Origin: Rhodospirillales bacterium 70-18
GTDB taxonomy: Bacteria; Pseudomonadota; Alphaproteobacteria; Acetobacterales; Acetobacteraceae
Direction of reading: 5' to 3'
DNA: 64,000 nt
Assembly: GCA_001899585.1 (NCBI GenBank)
Contig: MKWE01000025.1
Location: forward strand, 1-64,000
In this document: in pieces, positions 58,020 to 64,000 of the stretch
Layout: every line of letters starts with the position of its first letter
Position numbering within the stretch: position 1 is the stretch's first letter
Made by a program: the position numbers and the translations under genes
The notes under the pieces: model-generated
What the model saw: only the letters and a program-made list of their open reading frames with translations
Told to the model about the DNA's origin: nothing
Databases searched by the model: none

Positions 58020-58526
58020 ATGCCCATCCCCGCCCCGCTCGCCGCCGCCTTCGCCGCCCTCGCCTTGGCGCCGGACTGCCACGAGCACCCGCCCCTGCGC
58101 ACCGTGGAGGACGCCCACGCCCATTGGGACGCGCTGGAGGGCGCGCAGGTGAAGAACCTGTTCCTCAAGGACGCCGGCAAGCAGCTCTGGCTGGTGGTGG
58201 TGCCCGGCGACCCGATGATGGACACCAAGGCGCTGGCCGGACTGATCGGCAGCAAGCGCCTGTCCTTCGCCAGTGCCGAAACGCTGGCCGAGGTGCTGGG
58301 CGTGCAACCCGGCTCGGTCACCCCGCTGGCGGTGCTGAACGACACCGGGCGGCAGGTGCGCGCGGTGCTGCATGCCGGGCTGATGGACGCCGGCGCGGTG
58401 CTGGTGCACCCGCTGGTCAACACCGCCACCGTGCCGCTGGCGCCCGCTGACCTGCTGCGGTTCATGACCGCGGTGCATGGCGCGCCGGCGGTGGTGGACC
58501 TGTCCGGCGCGTTCCGGGCCGAATAG
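58020..58526 (+). CDS. prolyl-tRNA deacylase / YbaK domain protein (ProX-like)
   Basis: The 168-residue editing-domain protein hydrolyses mischarged Ala- or Cys-tRNA(Pro). The motif region NLFLKDAGKQLWLVVVPGD carries the catalytic-lysine area, and the GSVTPLAVLNDT block follows; length fits ProXp-ala. ATG 58020 is 2 bp after the ABC-F stop, giving a translation-quality-control pair. The earlier in-frame start at 57975 overlaps ABC-F. Confidence 0.85.
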   Translation: MPIPAPLAAAFAALALAPDCHEHPPLRTVEDAHAHWDALEGAQVKNLFLKDAGKQLWLVVVPGDPMMDTKALAGLIGSKRLSFASAETLAEVLGVQPGSVTPLAVLNDTGRQVRAVLHAGLMDAGAVLVHPLVNTATVPLAPADLLRFMTAVHGAPAVVDLSGAFRAE

Positions 58527-58564
58527 GTATGAGGCATAACCATTTTACCTGAGGATGCGTGGCG

Positions 58565-58918
58565 CTAGGGGTCGCGGCTCAGCCTCCCGGCCGACAGCGC
58601 CGCCAGGTAGTCCTGCCATTTTCGTCCGTAATCACGGCCGAGTTCGTGCAGGTAGTCCCAGGAATAGATGCCGGTGTCGTGCAGATCGTCGAAGATCAGC
58701 CGGATGGCGTAGTTGCCGACCGGCTCCACCGTCATGATGCCGACATGGCGGCGCCCGGCGATGGTCTTGCGCTCACCGGGGCCATGCCCCTGCACCTCGG
58801 CACTGGGACTTTCCACCCGTAGATATTCGGCCGGCAGGCTGAAGCTGGCGCCGTCGTCGAAATCCACCTCCAGCCGTTTCTCGGCCCGGCGCAGGCGAAT
58901 TTCGGTGGGCGTTGCCAT
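58565..58918 (-). CDS. DUF971 protein (gamma-butyrobetaine hydroxylase N-domain-like)
   Basis: The 117-residue DUF971 protein has the N-terminal basic strand (IRLRRAEKRLEVDFDDG), AEYLRVESPSAEVQGHG, and the conserved VGNYAIRLIFDDLHDTGIYSW block. This domain is used in iron-sulfur and carnitine enzymes, but single-domain forms have no proven role. It shares its stop-start boundary with the Trm112-like gene (overlap at 58918), forming a tight minus-strand operon with the four genes upstream. Confidence 0.82.
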   Translation of the reverse strand: MATPTEIRLRRAEKRLEVDFDDGASFSLPAEYLRVESPSAEVQGHGPGERKTIAGRRHVGIMTVEPVGNYAIRLIFDDLHDTGIYSWDYLHELGRDYGRKWQDYLAALSAGRLSRDP

Positions 58919-59130
58919 CAGGCGTCGTCCAGCTTGCGGGCTTCCTCGGGCAGCATGATCGGGATGCCGTCGCGAATCGGGTAGGCCAGCCCGGCGGCCC
59001 GGCTGACCAGCTCGTTGCGCACTCGATCGTAGGTCAGCGCCTGCTTGGTCAGCGGGCAGACCAGAATTTCCAGCAGGCGCGGATCGACCGGGGCGTGCGG
59101 CGGCGGGGCGGCGGATACGGGGTCGGTCAT
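58918..59130 (-). CDS. Trm112 family protein
   Basis: The 70-residue protein has [18 protein letters not shown] and [20 protein letters not shown], the Trm112 fold motif set. Only one of the zinc-type cysteines (CPLTK) is visible, as in most bacterial members. It activates methyltransferases in eukaryotes; in bacteria its partner is unknown. ATG 59130 is chosen over the longer frame upstream. Confidence 0.85.
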   Translation of the reverse strand: MTDPVSAAPPPHAPVDPRLLEILVCPLTKQALTYDRVRNELVSRAAGLAYPIRDGIPIMLPEEARKLDDA

Positions 59131-59153
59131 GATGGCCTCTGCGCGTGGCGGGT

Positions 59154-59834
59154 TCAGCTGGCCCGGATGCGGCCGGGCGGGGTCTCGGCGTAATCGGGCG
59201 GGGCGTGGCTGTCGATCTGCAGCAGCGCCAGCAACGTATCCGCCCGCTCGGCCGGCGTCGGCGCCTCCAGCAGCGCCTGTTTTTCCGCCGGATCGAACGG
59301 GCAGACCATGGCGAGGGTCACGACCAGATCCGCATCCGGCATCTTGTCGATGGCCGCCCAATTCGCATCGAATCCGCGATGGGCGAAGTAGCCCCGCAGC
59401 GCCTGCATCAGGGCGGGCCGGTCCAGCGCCAAATCAGCCGGAATTTGGGCCAGATCGGCGGAAAACGGGGCGAATTCGCCGCGTAATCGGCGGTATCCGC
59501 GCCGCATTTCCAGCTCCTCCGCCACCGTGAAGCGGATCAGCCCGGTCAGCGTCACCAGATAGCGGCCATCGTCGGTCTCGCTGAACGACGAGATCCGGCC
59601 GAGGCAGCCGACGCGGTAGAGGGCGGGCCCGGTGGGGCCCGGCGGCCGCGCGTGGTCCGGCTGGATCATCGCCAGCAGGCGCCCTGCGGCCAGGGCGTCC
59701 TCGGTCATCGCCAGGTAGCGCGGCTCGAAGATGTTCAGCGGCAGCTTGCCATGCGGGAGCAGCAGCGCCCCGCCCAGGGGAAACACCGGAAACGCCTCCG
59801 GCAGGTCCTCCAGGCGGGGCGCCGGGCGGAGCAT
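59154..59834 (-). CDS. Lon N-terminal substrate-binding domain protein
   Basis: The 226-residue protein contains only the Lon substrate-binding domain ([29 protein letters not shown]) with no AAA+ or protease domain, as in many alphaproteobacteria. It may present substrates or act as a chaperone adapter. Its start overlaps the thioredoxin-like gene stop as ATGA, so the two are coupled. Confidence 0.88.
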   Translation of the reverse strand: MLRPAPRLEDLPEAFPVFPLGGALLLPHGKLPLNIFEPRYLAMTEDALAAGRLLAMIQPDHARPPGPTGPALYRVGCLGRISSFSETDDGRYLVTLTGLIRFTVAEELEMRRGYRRLRGEFAPFSADLAQIPADLALDRPALMQALRGYFAHRGFDANWAAIDKMPDADLVVTLAMVCPFDPAEKQALLEAPTPAERADTLLALLQIDSHAPPDYAETPPGRIRAS

Positions 59835-60775
59835 CAGCTGAACAGGATCGCGGACAGCTTGCGGCGGGCGGCCATGGTGGCCGCGTCGTCGAAGCCCCAG
59901 GCCTCGAAGAATTTCAGCAATTGCAGCCGGGCCGCCTCATCGTTCCAGCCGCGGTTGCTGCGGATGATGTCCAGCAGCGCGTCGGCCGCCTCCTCGCGCC
60001 GGTCCATGGCGTTCAGCGCGGTGGCCAGGTCGTAGCGCGCCTGGTGGTCGGCCGGGTCGGCGGCCAGCCGGGCCTGGAAGGTGGCCAACTCGGCCTTGGC
60101 CTTGCGGCCTTCCACCGCCAGCACCAGCGCGCTCCGGGCGCCGCTGACCTCGGCATGGTCGGCGATCGTGGCGGGAACCTGCGCCAGGGCGTCCTGGGCC
60201 TGGTCCTCCTGCCCCAGCGCCATCAGCGCGCGGATCAGGCCGCCCCAGGCCTCGGGGTTCTCCGGTTCCTGCTGCAGCACCTCGCTGAACAACTCGCCGG
60301 CGTGCTGCGGCTCGCCTGCCTCCAGCGCGGCCTTGGCCTCGGCCACCAGGTCGGCCGCCGGCATGGCGCCGCCTGCGGCCTTCAGCAGGCCCTCGACGAA
60401 GCGCTTGACCTCGGATTCCGGCTGGGCACCCTGGAACAGGTCGGCAATCTGGCCCTGCCAGAACGCCGCCACGGTGGGCACGGATTGCAGCGGCAGACCA
60501 AGCTGGACCAACTGCTGGACCAGCCCGCGGTTCTTGTCGATGTCGATCTTGACCAGCTTGATACGCCCGCCGGCGGCGCGTACCACCTTCTCCAGCGTGG
60601 GGGTCAGCTGCTTGCAGGGCCCGCACCAGGTGGCCCAGAAATCGACCAGGACGGGAACGGTGCGCGAAGCATCCACCACGTCCTGCATGAACGTAGCCTG
60701 ATCGCCGTCTACGATCAGGGAATCGGCGCCGACGGTGCCGGCCTGCGCCGGCTTCTGCCCGATAATCGTCTCCAT
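59834..60775 (-). CDS. thioredoxin-TPR co-chaperone (CnoX/YbbN-like)
   Basis: The 313-residue protein has an N-terminal thioredoxin domain with the redox pair Cys51/Cys54 in WATWCGPCK and a C-terminal TPR region (from about 150). Unlike E. coli CnoX it keeps an intact CGPC site, so disulfide reduction is possible. ATG 60775 (METIIGQKPAQAG) is used; upstream frame is shadow. It is the first gene of the Lon-N / Trm112 / DUF971 operon, whose promoter should lie in the 179 bp before the tRNA-Gly. Confidence 0.85.
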   Translation of the reverse strand: METIIGQKPAQAGTVGADSLIVDGDQATFMQDVVDASRTVPVLVDFWATWCGPCKQLTPTLEKVVRAAGGRIKLVKIDIDKNRGLVQQLVQLGLPLQSVPTVAAFWQGQIADLFQGAQPESEVKRFVEGLLKAAGGAMPAADLVAEAKAALEAGEPQHAGELFSEVLQQEPENPEAWGGLIRALMALGQEDQAQDALAQVPATIADHAEVSGARSALVLAVEGRKAKAELATFQARLAADPADHQARYDLATALNAMDRREEAADALLDIIRSNRGWNDEAARLQLLKFFEAWGFDDAATMAARRKLSAILFS

Positions 60776-60954
60776 GGAGAAGCGTCCTCGCCTTGTTCTG
60801 TCGTGAGCGATAGATGTTGCGTGTGGCAGAGGGCACAAGCCACGAAACGCGTAGCCGGGCAAGTCTGGCTTGCATGGCAGGTGGATCAAGGGGTCTTGCG
60901 CTCGCTCCAAAACCCGCATAGAAGGCCGGCCTCCGCTGTTGGTGGAGACGGAGC

Positions 60955-61029
60955 GCGGGCGTAGCTCAGGGGTAGAGCACAACCTTGCCAAGGTTGGGGT
61001 CGAGGGTTCGAATCCCTTCGCCCGCTCCA
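60955..61029 (+). tRNA. tRNA-Gly (anticodon GCC)
   Basis: A 75-nt cloverleaf with a perfect acceptor stem (GCGGGCG / CGCCCGC), D-arm GCTC/GAGC, anticodon arm CAACC-TTGCCAA-GGTTG with anticodon GCC, T-arm GAGGG-TTCGAAT-CCCTT and an encoded CCA. The low-GC region begins right after it, making its 3' end a likely integration site for the downstream element. Confidence 0.95.
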
Positions 61030-61075
61030 ATGACCACCACCCCACCTTTCTCTCCAGGCGGATAGGGCACGTAGA

Positions 61076-61099
61076 ACCCCAGGATGTTTGGGGGCTTTT
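61076..61099 (+). terminator. possible terminator after tRNA-Gly
   Basis: CCCCA (61077-61081) pairs with TGGGG (61089-61093) and is followed by GCTTTTC. The stem is only 5 bp and the T-run short, so confidence is modest. A second hairpin (CGGAGAG / CTCTCCG, 61148-61167) lies beyond it without a T-run. Confidence 0.4.
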
Positions 61100-61570
61100 C
61101 GTGTGGGGTTGGGGGTGGCTAGGGCGCCAAAACCTCGTTTTCGCTCTCCGGAGAGGCTTTTCTCTCCGAAGCTTGGGGGTAGGCGGATTTACACCCAAGG
61201 TTTCAAGATATTGAAATAGCCTGCCTTTTCTGGGAAGGCGGACACGTGGTTGGATGTCCCTTTCGCCCGAGCAAGAGCGGCCCGGCCCCAACGTTTCTCG
61301 CGGATATCAGGCAATTGAGGTGCTTCGCATTGATGTTGGCCGACATTGCCTGTCCGAGCGCGGCGATGATACCATAGCTTACGTCGCTCAGCCTGCCTCG
61401 CAGCGGTAGGCAACACGGGCAGAGTCCCACTCAAGATCGTCGGCATGGGCACGATGACCCGTTCGTCGCTCGCTAAACCACTATGTCCCTGTTCCTCTGC
61501 CCCAACGAAAACCTTTGGAACGCACTCCATTCTGGGCCGGATGTCTAACCGACCTTCGGAACATTGCGAA
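61100..61570. other. gene-poor start of the low-GC region
   Basis: I find no supported gene here. Two overlapping minus-strand open frames exist (61189-61605, 138 codons; 61203-61430, 75 codons) but they share no motif I recognise, have no ribosome site, and could be remnants. The base composition here is intermediate between the main chromosome and the island. Confidence 0.5.
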
Positions 61571-62521
61571 TCAAAGATAAACCGGATAAATCCAGGATCG
61601 TCCAACCCCTGTTGAGGTTTCTTTGTCGTAGCTCAGGTGCAGCGGATAGATAATTGAGGTTGCTGTCCCACGCATCCGCCTAAGATAGTGAAGCCCGAAC
61701 CCTACTGCTTGGGGCTTCGTTGCGAGCGGCGACAGATATATATTGGTGACGCGCCGACGGGTCGCGGCAACCCGCAGTGCTGATGCTAGGGCCGCGGCTA
61801 CGACGAACGGGTCATTGGCGCTACTATACTCGACCTCATCGCTGACGCGAGACCGCTCGCTGCTCACCCGGTCGAGCCTCAGTATACTCTCATGATACAT
61901 ATCGGCGCTCAGAGACGGGAAGCTGTGGAGCTCGACGACGCGAGCATTTTCCTTCGCCTGGATTGCGTGCGATATTAGGTGGTGATCATAGCCGATACCG
62001 ACCACCAGGAGATCGCCGCTGGTGTCTGGATCGTGCGTGCCAACGAAACCTTCTACTGATACCACGCGAACATCTTCTCCTATCGAAAAGCGCGTCTCGA
62101 CTCGACGCGAATATTGCGCGGGTTCTGTATAAAGGAGGTCGAATTGCGTGACGCCGATGTCCTGAAGATGAGCCATCAGGAAGAGAATGTGCGGCCGCAT
62201 CAGACCAGTGATGTCAATACAAAGTCGTTGATCTCTGGTAGGATCAAACCGACTCCCGGCGAGGCCGGCTTTCACTACCTGAGCTTCTGAGCCGCGCGCA
62301 ATTACGACTGGGTTTTCAAGGAGCGCGAGATCAGTGAGACCATACCCGTATTCAGGTATAACCCACCAGCTACGACGCGCAGCCGGGACCCGTGAGAAGA
62401 CTGTCTGAACGCGTTGGCTGTTGTTATATGCCGAAATGAACAAATCCCAACTGTGACCGCGCGCCGCAACCTTCCCCAGCTCGATTTTGGCGTCGAGCAG
62501 CGCCTCGATATCGTAATGCAC
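61571..62521 (-). CDS. unknown Rossmann-like partner of an ORC-like ATPase
   Basis: The roughly 316-residue protein is soluble and I cannot name its family. Visible segments are LFISAYNNSQRVQTVFSRV (near the start, a beta-strand/helix unit), WWVIPEYGYGLTDLALLENP, CIDITGLMRPHILFLMAHL, LLVVGIGYDHHLISHAIQ and, near the end, NIYLSPLATKPQAVGFGLHY, with ETSTGVGRSWIYPVYL as the tail. The alternating strand-helix pattern suggests two Rossmann-type lobes. The last block is faintly like the ligand loop of CARF/SAVED sensor domains; that is speculation. GTG 62521 begins 1 bp after the ATPase stop; TTG 62572 would add 17 residues. It is coupled to the ATPase. Confidence 0.6.
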   Translation of the reverse strand: MHYDIEALLDAKIELGKVAARGHSWDLFISAYNNSQRVQTVFSRVPAARRSWWVIPEYGYGLTDLALLENPVVIARGSEAQVVKAGLAGSRFDPTRDQRLCIDITGLMRPHILFLMAHLQDIGVTQFDLLYTEPAQYSRRVETRFSIGEDVRVVSVEGFVGTHDPDTSGDLLVVGIGYDHHLISHAIQAKENARVVELHSFPSLSADMYHESILRLDRVSSERSRVSDEVEYSSANDPFVVAAALASALRVAATRRRVTNIYLSPLATKPQAVGFGLHYLRRMRGTATSIIYPLHLSYDKETSTGVGRSWIYPVYL

Positions 62522-62522
62522 G

Positions 62523-64000
62523 TCAGATAAGCCGTGGATCCGCTGGCACGCCCGTGCCTGGAGGAACGACAAGTCGGGCCAGCCGCTTCTTCATCAGATA
62601 CGGGAGTTCCGCGCGGTGGGCCGGGTCGAGTATCGCATTGGCAAGCTCATGTTGAAGTTCTATAGTCCCACGGCGATGTTCGGAGATTTCCCATCGAGGA
62701 GCCAGCATTGGCCCAAGCTGATATAGAGCGTCGATCCGTTTATTGTTCTTGTTACGTCGGCCTTCTTGCAGCTTGACAAGATAGGACCAGTTTTCCGCGA
62801 CGTTCAGTGTCCGCCTGCTATCATCGCTGAGCAATTCGAGAGGGACACTGAAAGCGCACAGCGCGCATTCGGAAGGAGAATGGCTGAAGCGGATGGTCCT
62901 GAAGAGAACCGCGATGCTCTCGACGGCATCCCGGACTTGGAGGCCGCCGCTAGGCGGTTGAGCGTCCTCCCAGAACCAGGAGGCGCCATCGCGCACTCCG
63001 TCCGCCTGAGATTTGATCGATATCACGCCACTAGTGAACGGCTCTTCTCCCGCAAAGCGGCTCCGTCTGAAGATATGTTTCAAGTTCATGAGCAGATTAC
63101 GCGTGATGCCTTGGGAGAGTTCGACCATCGTCTTGAACCCCGCATAAGGCACGCGGCGCGCATAATCGTGAAAGAGTTGTGCGAGGATGTCTGTCGAGAA
63201 ATGAGAGATCAGGCTTACTAGGCCGCCGCTGGCATCGCGGTCACCCTGGGCTAGAGCACGCGCCTGGTCGCCACACTGGACCGCAAGCGGCAGGGCGTCG
63301 TCGAGGTTGGCGGGCCAAGATTTACGAAATTGGAAAGCGGCGGCCTTTTCCAGAAAGCGGTGGTTCGGCACCTGGAGCGCTTCGACGATTGTAGCAATCG
63401 ACTGGACGTCCAAACCAAGTTTGGATTCGAGGTCGACCGCAAGCTTCCGGTGATAGGGTGTAGGCTGGTTCTCTTTAGACTTAGGCAAATGGCGATCCAC
63501 AGATCGCCAATACTCGCGCGCATCTAGCTCTTCGAAATAGGGATCGATCGGACGTTGGGCAGCCGTAGCATAACCCACCCGCTCGAGGCGCTTCGCCACC
63601 AGTCTGCGGACGAGCTCGTCATATTGCTCGGGTTGCTCGCGAAGGATCTCATCCAAAACAACTCGCTCATACTCCGCGCCGCGACGGATCGGCTCGCCCG
63701 AGCCGGTCGTCTCGAAGGTCTTCATTCCATATAGTCGACCGCCGACGCGGAATGTTGCACAGCCGCGCCGATACCGGATCAGAGAATTTAGGAATCGCTG
63801 CTGATCTTCGGTGAGATTCTCGACTTCATCGATCAGATAGACGAACAGAACGTCACGCAAAGCAGGCGCATAACGAGACACGAGCTCCGGTATCCCGAAT
63901 GCCAGTCTCCCGGTGGAGAAGGTAATATCAAAAAGCGGGCGCTCGCCCCGCAGACGGCTGTTGTTGACGATGCTGTCGATATTTTTCCTGGTGCGTGTAA
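62523..64000 (-). CDS. ORC/CDC6-like AAA+ ATPase, partial (5' end outside window)
   Basis: The open frame continues to the window edge, so the N-terminus, probably with the Walker A loop, is not seen. The visible part has a strand-plus-Walker-B segment VYLIDEVENLTEDQQ followed by FLNSLIRYRRG, the arrangement of ORC1/CDC6-type and Sll1717-type P-loop ATPases, and then a long C-terminal region (about 400 residues) with no recognised motif. The stop TGA (62523-62525) sits directly before the partner gene start. Codon use is unlike the rest of the window. Such ATPases occur on mobile elements and in defence loci. Confidence 0.6.
   Translation of the reverse strand, partial: TRTRKNIDSIVNNSRLRGERPLFDITFSTGRLAFGIPELVSRYAPALRDVLFVYLIDEVENLTEDQQRFLNSLIRYRRGCATFRVGGRLYGMKTFETTGSGEPIRRGAEYERVVLDEILREQPEQYDELVRRLVAKRLERVGYATAAQRPIDPYFEELDAREYWRSVDRHLPKSKENQPTPYHRKLAVDLESKLGLDVQSIATIVEALQVPNHRFLEKAAAFQFRKSWPANLDDALPLAVQCGDQARALAQGDRDASGGLVSLISHFSTDILAQLFHDYARRVPYAGFKTMVELSQGITRNLLMNLKHIFRRSRFAGEEPFTSGVISIKSQADGVRDGASWFWEDAQPPSGGLQVRDAVESIAVLFRTIRFSHSPSECALCAFSVPLELLSDDSRRTLNVAENWSYLVKLQEGRRNKNNKRIDALYQLGPMLAPRWEISEHRRGTIELQHELANAILDPAHRAELPYLMKKRLARLVVPPGTGVPADPRLI

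Noticed and set aside
19389-58541. Shared 13-mer TATGAGGCATAAC at 19389 and 58529
   Set aside because: A few identical 13-mers are expected in 64 kb by chance, and the flanks do not match.
61189-61605. 138-codon and 75-codon minus-strand frames in the island edge
   Set aside because: No recognised motif, no ribosome site and unclear start. Kept only as a note in the gene-poor segment.

Overview
The window reads as the chromosome of a high-GC alphaproteobacterium, most likely from the Acetobacteraceae (Roseomonas-like). This is inferred from strong G/C third-position bias, the pckA / ChvI / ChvG arrangement, the gene chain CDP-alcohol phosphotransferase - PerM - HdaA - Ppk - Ppx next to purM-purN, an alphaproteobacterial aa3 oxidase subunit IV, and Acetobacteraceae-like transporter and CoA-metabolism genes. 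Genes are dense, mostly in short operons with ATGA/GTGA overlaps, and I see no frameshifted genes in the main part.

Layout. 1-7.3 kb: a UbiH-type hydroxylase, glnK-amtB (nitrogen sensing and ammonium uptake), a plasma-membrane H+-type P-ATPase, an aromatic-ring FAD monooxygenase and tRNA-Met(CAT). 7.3-11.1 kb: a polysaccharide-export ABC pair, a SlyB-like lipoprotein and a SPOR-containing lytic transglycosylase. 11.1-17.9 kb: an acyl-CoA catabolic operon (NDP-forming acyl-CoA ligase, two-subunit CoA-transferase, two acyl-CoA dehydrogenases, enoyl-CoA hydratase). 18-21.5 kb: EamA and MFS transporters, an ATC-hydrolase-like protein and an inositol-monophosphatase-family enzyme. 21.5-27.2 kb: a sugar ABC operon with two tandem substrate-binding proteins. 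27.3-33.7 kb: coaE-dnaQ, pckA, a HugZ-like protein and the ChvI/ChvG two-component system. 33.7-46.7 kb: a LysR-controlled peptide/opine-type ABC importer followed by demethylase-like, amine-oxidase-like, acetyltransferase, 2-hydroxyacid dehydrogenase, dehalogenase-like and Lrp genes, which together look like one catabolic module for an N-methylated amino compound. 46.8-56 kb: polyphosphate metabolism, HdaA, PerM and phospholipid synthesis, then purM-purN, a tiny oxidase subunit and ndk. 56-61 kb: an ABC-F protein, YbaK-type deacylase, DUF971, Trm112, Lon-N-domain and thioredoxin-TPR genes, ending at tRNA-Gly(GCC).

From the tRNA-Gly onward (61.03-64 kb) base composition and codon use change sharply (more A/T, poor third-position GC bias). 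This looks like the edge of a genomic island. It carries a two-gene unit on the minus strand: an ORC/CDC6-like AAA+ ATPase, cut by the window edge, and a tightly coupled Rossmann-like partner of unknown function. This is the best candidate for an undescribed system here.

A second striking element is a dispersed repeat: a roughly 40-nt unit made of an A/T-rich perfect stem-loop plus a conserved tail. It occurs in pairs at five gene 3' ends and shows compensatory changes, so it probably acts as a mobile or amplified transcription terminator.
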